The notes below the pieces were generated by a model that was not told the origin of the DNA, made no database searches, and was given only the letters and a program-made list of their open reading frames with translations. The translations under genes were made by a program, and so were the position numbers. 64,000 bases of DNA from Lentzea xinjiangensis (GTDB lineage Bacteria > Actinomycetota > Actinomycetes > Mycobacteriales > Pseudonocardiaceae): positions 1 to 64,000 of the forward strand of contig NZ_FOFR01000018.1 in assembly GCF_900110955.1 (NCBI RefSeq). The letters run 5' to 3'. Shown piece after piece: positions 48,640-57,192 of this stretch (positions are counted from its first letter, which is position 1; every line of letters starts with the position of its first letter).

Positions 48640-49695
48640 CTAGCCGCCGACCAGGCGTTCCCGCTCACGCCGGCGGTTCAGGCCCGACGCCTCTGTGTGC
48701 GCCGCGATCTGCTCGCTCTTCACCCGGATCTTCCGCCGCAGATCCCGCGCCGCCTGCGTGTCGCCGAGCTGCTGCACCGCGAGCAGCGTCCGCTTCAACT
48801 GCCGGACCTCGCGCTCCAGCCGCCGCAGCTTCTGCTGCTGCTCATACCCCTCTGGGTTCTCGCGCGGCTCGGGCACGCGCGTGAGACCAGAGACGTACGG
48901 GTCGGCGCGGTGCGTGCAGTTCGGATGCCACAGGCCAGCCGCGCGCGCCTCGGCGACCGAGCCCACCACCACGAGCCCGTCCACCTCGGCCCCGACCGAC
49001 GAGCCGGAGATCGAGAGCAGCTTCGACTCCCACGGGCGGCACAGCCTGCACTCGCGCACCGAGTCGGAGATGACGACCAGGTCCTTGCCGCGCGCGACCA
49101 TGCCGTCCAACTGGCCTTCGATCATCGTGTGCTGGGCGACCGTCCGGCCGGCCATGCGCACGTAGGCGTCGAGGTGCCAGCGCTTCCCGTCGCCGGCCGC
49201 GAACCGGTCGACGCCCTCGGTCAGCAGCCGGTCCACGGTGGACGCCACGGCTTCGCGGCGCACCATCGTGCCCGTCTGCATCAGCAACTCGGACTCGGTC
49301 ACTGCACGCTGAAACACGTCCTCATGCGCGCGCGTGACGGGAACGTAGGTGCCCCGCAGCTTCCGCGCGAACAGCGTCGCCAGCCGGATCACCTTCGACG
49401 GGTTGCTCGCGACGAACCGCTCACCCAGCGACTCGGCCGCCCGCTCACCGAGCGCGTACGCCTCCTGCAGCGCGGCGACGGCGGTCTCCTCGGTCGGCAC
49501 CTGCCGCATGATGCCGCGCAGCTCGCCGGACACCGCGAGGGCTTCGCGGGACTTCTGTTCCGCCCAGCCCGGCTCGTCGATGCCGCGCGCCAGCCGCCGG
49601 GCGACGGTGAGAAGCATGCGTTCGGCGGCGGTGTCCCACACGTCCACGAGGGTCTTGAGGACGCGGGAGGCGTCGGCGGGGTTGACGCCCTTCAC
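48640..49695 (-). CDS. MuF-like minor capsid protein
   Basis: 351-residue head morphogenesis protein found downstream of portal genes. The helical N-terminal domain is followed by SVRECRLCRPWESKLL and WHPNCTHRADPYVSG, the metal/His-Cys signature of phage minor capsid proteins (MuF family). Basic coiled-coil C-terminus. GTG 49695. Confidence 0.83.
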   Translation of the reverse strand: MKGVNPADASRVLKTLVDVWDTAAERMLLTVARRLARGIDEPGWAEQKSREALAVSGELRGIMRQVPTEETAVAALQEAYALGERAAESLGERFVASNPSKVIRLATLFARKLRGTYVPVTRAHEDVFQRAVTESELLMQTGTMVRREAVASTVDRLLTEGVDRFAAGDGKRWHLDAYVRMAGRTVAQHTMIEGQLDGMVARGKDLVVISDSVRECRLCRPWESKLLSISGSSVGAEVDGLVVVGSVAEARAAGLWHPNCTHRADPYVSGLTRVPEPRENPEGYEQQQKLRRLEREVRQLKRTLLAVQQLGDTQAARDLRRKIRVKSEQIAAHTEASGLNRRRERERLVGG

Positions 49696-49698
49696 CCG

Positions 49699-51318
49699 CT
49701 ACTCCTCGTCCGGCTTCGGCGGCGGGACGTCTTCGGGGTGGTCGTCCTCGGTCGGGCCCAGCAGCGGCGAGAGCGCGTTGAGCTCCTCGTCCTCCTTCGC
49801 CAGCCGCGCCACCTCCTCCTGGACCTGGGTGTCGTCCCAATCGGGGTGGGCCTGGCGCACCCGCACCTCGCGCGACGCGGCACGCGCGCGGGTGAGCAGC
49901 TCGATCACCTGCGCCATCTCCAGCGGGTCCGCCTGGTCGGCCTCCCGCCACACCAGCGTCGGCGGGCCGTCCGGCACCGGGGCGCCGGGGTTCAGCACGG
50001 CGTTGAGTCGCATCAGCGTCTCGGCGATCGACTCCAGCGCGGGACGCAGATAGCGGCGCTTGCGGTCGCGGGTGCGGTACGACTTCTCCGCACGCCGACG
50101 CATCGCCGTGCCGGACAACTGGCCCTCGACGTGCATGCCGAACGACTGCGGCGCGTACCCGGCGCGGCTGACGATCTGCTCGATGAGCTGCAGGACGGTG
50201 CGCTCGTGCGCCTCGAACCGGATCTCCGGCTGGATCAGCTGGATCGGGACAGGCTTGCCGTCGCTGTCCTCTACCGGCATGTTCAGCGGCACGAACACCT
50301 TGGCGTCCACATCGAACGCCTTCGCGGCGGTCGTGTTGCCCTTGCCGAACAGGCCGCCGAGGATCCCGCCCCTGCCGGCGGTCGGCGTGAGCATGTCCTC
50401 GGAAGCGAGGATGCGGGCCTTGGCGAGCTCGATGTCCCGCATCCACGACGCCATCGCCTCGTCGAGCGCGTCGAACAGGGTCTCGCAGCCCTGGAAGTCC
50501 GAGCGGCCCAGTGGAACCGTGGTGTCGAGCGGGTTGGGCAGGTTGTTCGGCACGAACTCGACCAGCAGCCCTGGCTTGATCGGCGTCGTGTCTATGACCG
50601 GCAGGAACTGCTTCGTCGTCGGGTGGTCGGCGAGCGGCTGCGGAGAGCCGATGTGGGTCAGCGTGCCGCGCCACAGCTCGTGTCGGATCTGGCCAGGCTC
50701 GTGGTGCTCCAGCCACCGCCACACCTCGGTCGAGTCGCGGCGCTGCGTCCAGTCCGCCGGGGCGGGCAGCTCGGTGACGAACGTGACCGCCAGCAGCTCG
50801 CCGAACAGGAACGTCGGCAGCGCTTGGTCGCCGGCCACGATGGTGAGCAGCGGCCGCTTGCCGAGCCGCTCATCCCATGCGGGCTTCAGGTACCAGCCGC
50901 CGACGGCCGAGCCCGTCTCGACACCCTCCAGGAGCTTGTTCGCGAAGCCGATGCGCTGCGCGATCCCGTCCCACGCTTCCTGGACCGGGCTCTTCTTCGG
51001 CTTCGCTGGCGCCTCACCATCCGCGGGCTTGGCGGGCTCGGCCTGCTGGTCTTCCCAGTCGATGTGCGGCGTGTCCCCGGCGACGAGATCGGCAGAGGTG
51101 CGGGCGATGTCCGCGGCGATCGGCACGTGCACCTGGCGTTCACCGGGCTTGTACGCCATGCGCGCCCAGTAGCCACCGGGGGCGGTTGTGGGCGTGCGGG
51201 TGCGCAGGGCCGTCAGGTCGCCGCTCCACCAGGCCCGGTGCGACTGCCAGTAGGCGCGGAGGGTCCAATGCCCTGGGGGCGGCCACATCGTTCCGGGCTC
51301 GATCAGCACGATGCCCAC
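49699..51318 (-). CDS. Portal protein (SPP1 Gp6-like)
   Basis: 539 residues forming the dodecameric portal through which DNA enters the head. The WSGDLTAL entry, VHVPIAADIARTSADLVAGDTP, DEATMASWMRDIELAKAR-like helices and the clip/wing motifs match SPP1 Gp6-type portals. ATG 51318. Confidence 0.9.
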   Translation of the reverse strand: MGIVLIEPGTMWPPPGHWTLRAYWQSHRAWWSGDLTALRTRTPTTAPGGYWARMAYKPGERQVHVPIAADIARTSADLVAGDTPHIDWEDQQAEPAKPADGEAPAKPKKSPVQEAWDGIAQRIGFANKLLEGVETGSAVGGWYLKPAWDERLGKRPLLTIVAGDQALPTFLFGELLAVTFVTELPAPADWTQRRDSTEVWRWLEHHEPGQIRHELWRGTLTHIGSPQPLADHPTTKQFLPVIDTTPIKPGLLVEFVPNNLPNPLDTTVPLGRSDFQGCETLFDALDEAMASWMRDIELAKARILASEDMLTPTAGRGGILGGLFGKGNTTAAKAFDVDAKVFVPLNMPVEDSDGKPVPIQLIQPEIRFEAHERTVLQLIEQIVSRAGYAPQSFGMHVEGQLSGTAMRRRAEKSYRTRDRKRRYLRPALESIAETLMRLNAVLNPGAPVPDGPPTLVWREADQADPLEMAQVIELLTRARAASREVRVRQAHPDWDDTQVQEEVARLAKEDEELNALSPLLGPTEDDHPEDVPPPKPDEE

Positions 51319-51481
51319 GCTCGGGGTGGGGTGTCACCTCGGCGTGGGCTTCGCGCTTCGCCACCATCTACGGTCCCTGGATGAGCCGCACAGGTGACGT
51401 TGCGCAACGCGTGTCACCCGTAACACGTCCACGGTCGAGGGCGACCACACGAGGTGGAGACGACTGCCGGCAGGGGTGGAC
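51319..51481. promoter_or_regulatory. Divergent region with CGTTGCGCAACG palindrome
   Basis: 163 bp between the leftward portal gene and the rightward DUF732 gene. A 12-bp perfect palindrome lies at 51398-51409, flanked by GTGAC/GTCAC, so it is operator-like. It probably gives the DUF732 gene its own promoter inside the late operon. Confidence 0.5.
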
Positions 51482-51883
51482 ATGCAACGTCGAACGATGG
51501 CCGTGCTCGCAGGGGCGTTCGCGCTGGCTGGACTTGCCGGCGGCACCGCGGCCCTGCTCGCGGCGAACGACCAACCGGTGAGGGCCGGCACCCAGAGCAC
51601 CGCCACCGCGACGGAGGCGACGCCGGCGGCGAACGCGAAGGACACCTTCGTGAAGATGCTGCGCGACCAGGGCGTCGTGCACGGCCCGGCTGACGAGCAG
51701 ATCGTCTACGCCGAGGGCGACATGTACTGCCGGTACTTCGGCGAGGGCCTGACCGTCCAGCAGCTCATGGACAACGCGGGCGCGACGGGCACAGCCGAGC
51801 GGGCGAAGTCGGAGCGTGTGCTGTCGGCCGCGGCCGCGACGCTGTGCCCGCAGCACGCACCGAAGCTCATGCCGCAGTCCTAG
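51482..51883 (+). CDS. Secreted DUF732 protein (moron)
   Basis: 133 residues. Signal peptide QRRTMAVLAGAFALAGLAGGTAALLA (about 2-27) and a DUF732-like domain (FVKMLRDQGVVHGPADEQIVYAEGDMYC ... ATLCPQHAP, about 56-126) with C83 and C122 that probably form a disulfide. DUF732 proteins are known from mycobacteria as small secreted proteins of unclear function. It runs against the direction of the late operon and overlaps the end of terL by 17 bases, so it should be transcribed from its own promoter, probably also in the lysogen. Confidence 0.8.
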   Translation: MQRRTMAVLAGAFALAGLAGGTAALLAANDQPVRAGTQSTATATEATPAANAKDTFVKMLRDQGVVHGPADEQIVYAEGDMYCRYFGEGLTVQQLMDNAGATGTAERAKSERVLSAAAATLCPQHAPKLMPQS

Positions 51884-53189
51884 CGTCGGCCGTGCTCGCG
51901 AGATTGGGCAGCCACGCCCGCCAGATCATGCGGCCGGCCATGACCGCGTAGCGAAGGGCGTCCGGGCCGTGGTCGTTGACCTTCAACGGCTGCTCGTCCT
52001 CGCCGCGTTCGAGAGCCTTCTCGTCCCACACGTACCCGGTCAGTTCGTCCCACAGGATCGGGCAGCGCGCCTTGTCGACGTACAGGCGTTCCCCACCGAA
52101 CAGCGACAGGCACGCCTGCAGCCCGAGCTCCACGCGGTTGTCGGCGCCGCGGACACCAGGCCAGCCGTCAGCACGCAGTTGCACGCGCAGCGGGGCGGCC
52201 GAGGGGTCGAGCACGGTCACGAACCCGAGGCCAGAGGGCTCGACGATCGGCGCCGCCCACGCGGCCATGCGCGCGGACTGCTCCGCGGCGGTCAGCTGGC
52301 CCTTCTCACGACCGTTGTGCTGCCACTCGGCGACGACCCAGAACGCGTCACGGCCGGAATCGTCGGCGGCCAGCACCATCAGCACGGCGTGCGTGGGGTT
52401 CGAGGTGCCGTAGTCGATGCCGACCCAGGCCTGCTGCCACCGGTCGGGCGGCGGTGCTGGCTTGCAGTGCACCTTGTCGTCGAGCAGGCCGTAGATGGCG
52501 CCTTCGGCGGCGACCCACTTGCCGTCGATGTTGCGGTCGTACCAGAGGCCGTGGTTCTCGGCGATCAGCGACCGCTTGTAGTCGTCGTCCAGCGAGGGGT
52601 TGTCGGGCAGCCGGAACTGGAAGCGGACCATGTTCGGCCGGTCCTTGTGGCCGATTGGCAGTTCGAGCTTCCTGATGAACTCCTTCATCAACCAGTGCGA
52701 CGGCGTGTCCGGGTTGGTCGTCGCGAACAGCTTCGCGCCCGGCACCGACAAGCGGTTGAGGAGCTGCTTCCACACCACGTGCGGGATGACCGTCGCCTCG
52801 TCGACGTACGCCCCGTACAGCGTCCAACCGCGGATGGTGGCCTCGGCTTTGACGTCGTGCGCGCCGACGACGTGCACTTCGCGGCCGTAGATCTTGCAGG
52901 TGGGTGCGCCGCGGGTGAAGACGATGGCACCGGGGTCGATGTCGGCGATGACGTCGAGCACGTTGCGGGCGATGCTGTCCTTCGTGCGGCCCATGATGAC
53001 GAGCGCGCCGCGCTTGGGTGCGTCGCGCACGAACTTGAGCCAGCGGATGATGCTTCCGACGGTCTTGCCGGACCGGACCGCGCCGTCCCATAGGTTGATG
53101 CGGGCGTTGGCGCGGAAGATCGACCGCTTCTGCTTGCGGCTCAGCGGGACGAGCTTGAAGACGCTCGTCGGGACGAGCGTGCTTTTCAC
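51867..53189 (-). CDS. terL: Terminase large subunit
   Basis: 440 residues: ATPase and nuclease that package phage DNA. Walker A is GAVRSGKT (36-43), Walker B is YGAYVDE (125-131), and the nuclease contains VGIDYGTSN and a final NDHGPDALRYAVMAG. Start GTG 53189 overlaps the TerS stop (GTGA). Confidence 0.93.
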   Translation of the reverse strand: MKSTLVPTSVFKLVPLSRKQKRSIFRANARINLWDGAVRSGKTVGSIIRWLKFVRDAPKRGALVIMGRTKDSIARNVLDVIADIDPGAIVFTRGAPTCKIYGREVHVVGAHDVKAEATIRGWTLYGAYVDEATVIPHVVWKQLLNRLSVPGAKLFATTNPDTPSHWLMKEFIRKLELPIGHKDRPNMVRFQFRLPDNPSLDDDYKRSLIAENHGLWYDRNIDGKWVAAEGAIYGLLDDKVHCKPAPPPDRWQQAWVGIDYGTSNPTHAVLMVLAADDSGRDAFWVVAEWQHNGREKGQLTAAEQSARMAAWAAPIVEPSGLGFVTVLDPSAAPLRVQLRADGWPGVRGADNRVELGLQACLSLFGGERLYVDKARCPILWDELTGYVWDEKALERGEDEQPLKVNDHGPDALRYAVMAGRMIWRAWLPNLASTADARTAA

Positions 53190-53800
53190 TCGACGGGCTC
53201 GCTGGGTGTCGGGGCCTCGTCGTCTTCGTCGTCACCGATGGTCTCGGGGTCGTTGACGAGCGCTTCCCAGAACCGATCGAGCAGGCCAACCGAGGCATCG
53301 GTGCGACTGGTGTCGTTGTCCAGCTTGGCGAGGTCGACGGCGGCCTTGGAGAAGGTGGCGATGGCAGCGGACATCGCGCGGTAGTCGGCGGGGCCAGGCG
53401 GGAGAACAGTGTGCTCGACGTGTTCGCCGCCATCTTCGCCGCCGTCCTTGACGACGTTCAGGTGCACGACCTCGTCGTGGATCCGGTCGACCAGGTCGGC
53501 GGCTGAGTCGAGCAGGTCTTCCTGGAGCAGAGCGCGCTGGCGTCCGAGGTGGACGCGACGGGCTTCGGTGGCGGCAGCTGTCTGCTCGGCGCCTTCCAGC
53601 CAGGCGTCGCCGAGGCCGTGCTCGTCGGCGATGACTCCGACGGTGGTCTTGCCGATGCCGAAGCGGCGGGCGATGGCTCGGACAGAGCCTTCGGGGGTGC
53701 CGGCGTGCGCGCGGATGTAGTCCGCGACCTCGGCGCGGATGTGGTCCGGTGTGCGGTTCTGCGGGTTCGGCACGCGGTGATGGTCGCCGCGTGCTGTCAC
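53186..53800 (-). CDS. terS: Terminase small subunit
   Basis: 204 residues. An N-terminal helix-turn-helix (SVRAIARRFGIGKTTVGVIADEHG, about 39-62) recognises the packaging site, followed by a helical oligomerisation region and an acidic C-terminal tail that contacts TerL. GTG 53800. Overlaps terL by four bases. Confidence 0.85.
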   Translation of the reverse strand: MTARGDHHRVPNPQNRTPDHIRAEVADYIRAHAGTPEGSVRAIARRFGIGKTTVGVIADEHGLGDAWLEGAEQTAAATEARRVHLGRQRALLQEDLLDSAADLVDRIHDEVVHLNVVKDGGEDGGEHVEHTVLPPGPADYRAMSAAIATFSKAAVDLAKLDNDTSRTDASVGLLDRFWEALVNDPETIGDDEDDEAPTPSEPVE

Positions 53801-53977
53801 CTACTGCTGTGGCGGTTCCAGGATCTGTTTGCACAGGTCAAGGACGCGTTGGAGTTCGGGGTCGGTGACGAACCCGCCGGCACCGGTTATGGCGAGGATG
53901 CGTTGGTGGCGTTCCTGCAGGGTCTGGATGGTGGCGGGGATGATCTCGGTGACGAACAGCGGGCGCGGGGGTGGCAT
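53801..53977 (-). CDS. Small hypothetical phage protein
   Basis: 58 residues (PRPLFVTEIIPATIQTLQERHQRI ... ELQRVLDLCKQIL), predicted two helices. ATG 53977 has AGGAG at seven bases. Position before terS. Function unknown. Confidence 0.6.
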   Translation of the reverse strand: MPPPRPLFVTEIIPATIQTLQERHQRILAITGAGGFVTDPELQRVLDLCKQILEPPQQ

Positions 53978-54060
53978 GCGTGTCTCCTGGTGTGGGTGCC
54001 CGGCTGGCTTCCCATTCCAGCCGGGCGGCGCAGAGTCTCGCACACCTGTTCGATTCCGTG

Positions 54061-54480
54061 TCAAGCGGACTTCCATCTCCACTCGTCGCGGTAGCCGGGG
54101 CGGTGCCGGTAGGCCAGGCCGAGCCGCCGGACCACGTCACGCATCCGTCGCCGGGCAACGGGATTGGACATGAGAACGCCTTGCTCGTCCGACCTCTGGT
54201 CATTGCTGCTGTCGCACACGTACTCGAACAGATCGAGGATCGCCTCGTGCGCGTCGCACTGGGCCAGCACGGTGCGCGGGTCGTGGCGGACGATGTGGGC
54301 GATCTCGTTCACCCACGAGTGCGTGACGATGAGGTGTCCCACGCCGTCAACGATCCGAGCGTCCTTCCCGTACCACCGCTCGGTGCCGTGTTCTACGCGG
54401 CTATGTGCCGCGTGCGCGACCTGTCGGTCCTCGGTGATCTGCTCGCGCAGCCACGTCACCAGGTCATCCACGTCGGTCAT
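54061..54480 (-). CDS. DUF6221 family protein
   Basis: 139 residues with the DUF6221 pattern: DDLVTWLREQITEDRQVAHAA at the start, HIVRHDPRTVLAQCDAHEAILDLFE in the middle, ending in a basic RYRHRPGYRDEW. This family is common in Streptomyces phages and mobile elements, with no known activity. Confidence 0.75.
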   Translation of the reverse strand: MTDVDDLVTWLREQITEDRQVAHAAHSRVEHGTERWYGKDARIVDGVGHLIVTHSWVNEIAHIVRHDPRTVLAQCDAHEAILDLFEYVCDSSNDQRSDEQGVLMSNPVARRRMRDVVRRLGLAYRHRPGYRDEWRWKSA

Positions 54481-54484
54481 CCTC

Positions 54485-55036
54485 TCAGGCTGCGGCCGGT
54501 ATGGCGGCCTCGTCGGGCTGCTGCTCGCGTTCGGCGCCCAGCGGGGCCGGGACGTCGAGCGGCAGCAGGTACTGGCCGGCCCCGGCGAGGCGCCGTCCGG
54601 CCTTGAACGGCACGGTGAGCACGAGCAGCGGCCGCGACCACACCGCCATCGCGCGGGCCCGGAACCGGCGTTCACGCTCGTACAGGGCGTGGCCGTCTTT
54701 GCATGGCCTGCAGGTGCAGCCCCATTTGACGCGGCGGGCGTGGGTGCCGTGCGGCGGCGGGTCGCCGGGCAGGGGGAACCCGAACTCGACGGCGATCTTC
54801 TTGCGGTCGGCACGGTCGAGTCCGCCCCAGATGCCGTTGGGTTCGCCGCGTTCGAGGGCGCTGATGGCGCAGTCGTAGCGGACGGGGCAGGCGGCGCAGA
54901 TCGTCTTGCACGCGAGCGCCTGCGGGCTCTTGGCCTTGGCTTCGATCCAGTCGAGCTCCGGGAACAGCTGGCAGGCGCCGCGCTCGTGCCAGTCCGGCAC
55001 GCTCCAGGGCACGCGGGGAAGCTCGACGGTCGTCAC
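54485..55036 (-). CDS. WhiB-like iron-sulfur protein (first of two)
   Basis: 183 residues. The WhiB region has C22, C47, C50 and C56 in the CxxC arrangement for a [4Fe-4S] cluster, then GIWGG (68-72) typical of WhiB. A second cluster, CTCRPC near 107-112, gives it an extended C-terminus compared with host WhiB proteins. The sequence stands next to a large helical phage gene. Such phage proteins can repress host WhiB2, as in phage TM4. Confidence 0.8.
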   Translation of the reverse strand: MTTVELPRVPWSVPDWHERGACQLFPELDWIEAKAKSPQALACKTICAACPVRYDCAISALERGEPNGIWGGLDRADRKKIAVEFGFPLPGDPPPHGTHARRVKWGCTCRPCKDGHALYERERRFRARAMAVWSRPLLVLTVPFKAGRRLAGAGQYLLPLDVPAPLGAEREQQPDEAAIPAAA

Positions 55037-56040
55037 GGGCCCGCCTCGGCGTCGAGGCTGCGGTGCTCCGTGAGTCGGAGCTTGTGGCACATCAGGCCGA
55101 CCCACGTCGACATCGAGTAGCCCGCGCTGCCGCACCACTCGCCGTTGCCCTTGCGCCACCACGTGACGCCGTCCGAGGACTTGAGGACCAGCCCCAGCTC
55201 GGTGGGCTCCAGGTCGCCCTCGCGCCACACCCTCGGCTCGCCTGGAGTGCGCACGGTGTCCGCGTCGAGGTCGAGGACTTCGTCCAACTCGCCGGCGGTG
55301 AGCGGTGCCGCCTCGGGCGGCCCGTAGTGGACCCAGCAGCCGTTCGTCTCGGGCACGCGCGGTTCGAGGCACTCGGTTCCGTCGTGGATCTGCCCGCATG
55401 CGGGCGGGAACGCGCGGTCGAACGCGGCGGCGCCGGTCAGCGATTCGAGGTCGACCTGTTCCTCGCGGTGCTCCTGAGGGCTGAACGCGTACCCGATCGA
55501 CGGGCGGTGCGCGGCTTCGCGGTCGGCGCGTTCGGCCGCTTCGAGCGGGAACTCGGCGGCGGGCGTGAACCACGGGTTCGGCTTGGCGCGGCGGCGTTCG
55601 TCCTGCCGGACCCACCCGCTGATGATCCCGTCACGGGCCGCGAGCTCGGCGGTGAGACGCTGGACTTGGTCAGCGAGCCGCTGGTTCTCGGCGAGCATGG
55701 CCTCGTCGTTACGGCCCCAGTCCTCGACGGCCTGGGCGTGCTCGCTGGTCAGTTGTCGGTGCATCGCGTCGACGGCCCGGCGGTACTGGACCGCGCGCCG
55801 GGCCATGCCGCGCAGCAGGCCGGACAGCACAAGGTTGCGCTGCCGCACGAACTCGGCGAGTCGCTGGAACTCAGTCATCAGCGCGCCCGCGGACTCCAGT
55901 CGTTCCGAGACGATCTCCAGCACCGCGTCGGCCATCTGCTCGTACGTGGCGTCGGCGAGCGGTTCGAGTCCGAGCTGTCGGCCGTCGGCCTTGGCGATCG
56001 CCTCGGCGGCGCGCGCTCGCACTGCGGGCGGGATCGTCAC
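55033..56040 (-). CDS. Large helical phage protein, unknown function
   Basis: 335 residues. A strong coiled-coil lies at about 30-145 (VLEIVSERLESAGAL ... MLAENQRLADQVQRLTAELAA), followed by a region rich in aromatics and acidic residues (NGCWVHYGPPEA, GVTWWRKGNGEWCGSAGYS). No family is recognised. The start GTG 56040 overlaps the next gene's stop. Confidence 0.65.
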   Translation of the reverse strand: MTIPPAVRARAAEAIAKADGRQLGLEPLADATYEQMADAVLEIVSERLESAGALMTEFQRLAEFVRQRNLVLSGLLRGMARRAVQYRRAVDAMHRQLTSEHAQAVEDWGRNDEAMLAENQRLADQVQRLTAELAARDGIISGWVRQDERRRAKPNPWFTPAAEFPLEAAERADREAAHRPSIGYAFSPQEHREEQVDLESLTGAAAFDRAFPPACGQIHDGTECLEPRVPETNGCWVHYGPPEAAPLTAGELDEVLDLDADTVRTPGEPRVWREGDLEPTELGLVLKSSDGVTWWRKGNGEWCGSAGYSMSTWVGLMCHKLRLTEHRSLDAEAGP

Positions 56041-56255
56041 AGGTCCTCCAGGTACTCGGGCGCGTGGGTGCGGTCGGGGTGTTCGGCCGCCCAGGTGAGC
56101 AGGTCGTCGCCGCGGGTGTTGCCGTCCGGCAGCGGCAGATCGGCCGGCTCGTCCGGCACGGTGTCGGGGACGTGCATGACCGCGACCACGACGATCGCGA
56201 CGGCGACCACGACGATCGCGCCGAGGAACTGCACTGCGAACGCCACGCGCCTCAC
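56037..56255 (-). CDS. Single-pass membrane protein
   Basis: 72 residues: transmembrane helix (VAFAVQFLGAIVVVAVAIVVVAV, about 4-26), then an acidic, proline-rich tail. GTG 56255. Could be a superinfection exclusion protein, on size and topology alone. Confidence 0.6.
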   Translation of the reverse strand: MRRVAFAVQFLGAIVVVAVAIVVVAVMHVPDTVPDEPADLPLPDGNTRGDDLLTWAAEHPDRTHAPEYLEDL

Positions 56256-56443
56256 CGCCCCGGCTCCGCGGCGGGCCGCTTGCCGTAGAAGGCGAGCAGC
56301 ATCCACGCGATGAGCACCAGGTCGGCGACGAGCACGCCGATCCGCCAGCCCGACACCTCGTCGAGCAGCTCGGTGACGTCGTCGAGCAGGATGACGGCGG
56401 CGAGCACGAGAGCCCAGCCGCGGGCGTTCAGGGGCCGGTTCAC
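56252..56443 (-). CDS. Two-helix membrane protein
   Basis: 63 residues with two hydrophobic segments (WALVLAAVILLDD and IGVLVADLVLIAWMLLAFY). GTG 56443. Coupled with its neighbours through four-base overlaps. Confidence 0.6.
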   Translation of the reverse strand: MNRPLNARGWALVLAAVILLDDVTELLDEVSGWRIGVLVADLVLIAWMLLAFYGKRPAAEPGR

Positions 56444-56724
56444 GGGTGCAACCTCCGGATGAGGCCCGCGACCAGCGGGCGGCGGGGAACGGGCTTCGGC
56501 TCCGGTCTCTCGGGCATCGCGGCAATCTCGTCCACGTAGGCGCCGTGGAACTCCAGCCCGCGGACCTCGGGCGCGATCGGCCGGCCGCGGTACGGCTCGA
56601 CGGACGGGCCGACCGGGTACGGGGCGCCGGTGGGCGTCCAGCGCATCGCTCCGGCGGTCACCCACGGTCCGGGCTTGCACGTCCAGCAGCCGGGACGGCA
56701 CGGCACGAACTCGTCCTCGGTCAT
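56440..56724 (-). CDS. Hypothetical phage protein with CxxC
   Basis: 94 residues with CRPGCWTCKPGPW near the N-terminus, then a basic C-terminus (PRRPLVAGLIRRLHP). Overlaps both neighbouring genes. No family known. Confidence 0.6.
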   Translation of the reverse strand: MTEDEFVPCRPGCWTCKPGPWVTAGAMRWTPTGAPYPVGPSVEPYRGRPIAPEVRGLEFHGAYVDEIAAMPERPEPKPVPRRPLVAGLIRRLHP

Positions 56725-56957
56725 CTCCCACCGTCCCCTTCGGCTGGCGGGTCGATGGCGTCCGCGAGCAGCGACAGGTCGCCCGAGTCCGGCCATTCGA
56801 TGCCGGCGTTCTCGGCGTCGTCGACGAGCGCGGACAGGGCGCGCAGCACGGCGGCGGTGACGGCGGCGGCGGTCACTTCGAACTGTTCGGGCTCGATCGC
56901 GCGGGGCGGCCCCATCGCCTCGGTGGCTGCGTCGAGCAGAGCCTGGGTTTCAGACAC
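56721..56957 (-). CDS. Small acidic hypothetical protein
   Basis: 78 residues, helical and acidic (TQALLDAATEAMGPP ... VDDAENAGIEWPDSGDLSLLADAID). GTG 56957 has GGAGG nearby. No function known. Confidence 0.6.
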   Translation of the reverse strand: MSETQALLDAATEAMGPPRAIEPEQFEVTAAAVTAAVLRALSALVDDAENAGIEWPDSGDLSLLADAIDPPAEGDGGR

Positions 56958-57015
56958 GATGTCCTCCAGGGACGGTTAGCGGGTGAGGGTGGTGCAGGGG
57001 GCGGGCCGGCACCGG

Positions 57016-57192
57016 TCACGCGGCAGGGATCAGCGGTTCGAGCAGCGGACGCGCGTACCAGAGCGGCACCCAGCCGCCCGAGAACGTGCGCGGCCCGTGC
57101 TCGCCGGACGCCCACACGAGGCGGCAGTTGCGGCCGGCCGGGTCCAGCTCCCACAGGTCGCCGTGGCGGTCCCAGAACGCGCGGGGGGTCAT
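57016..57192 (-). CDS. Small protein after the methyltransferase gene
   Basis: 58 residues, rich in W and R (TPRAFWDRHGDLWELDPAGRN). The ATG at 57192 overlaps the methyltransferase stop (TGA inside ATGA), so it is translationally coupled. Unknown function. Confidence 0.6.
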   Translation of the reverse strand: MTPRAFWDRHGDLWELDPAGRNCRLVWASGEHGPRTFSGGWVPLWYARPLLEPLIPAA

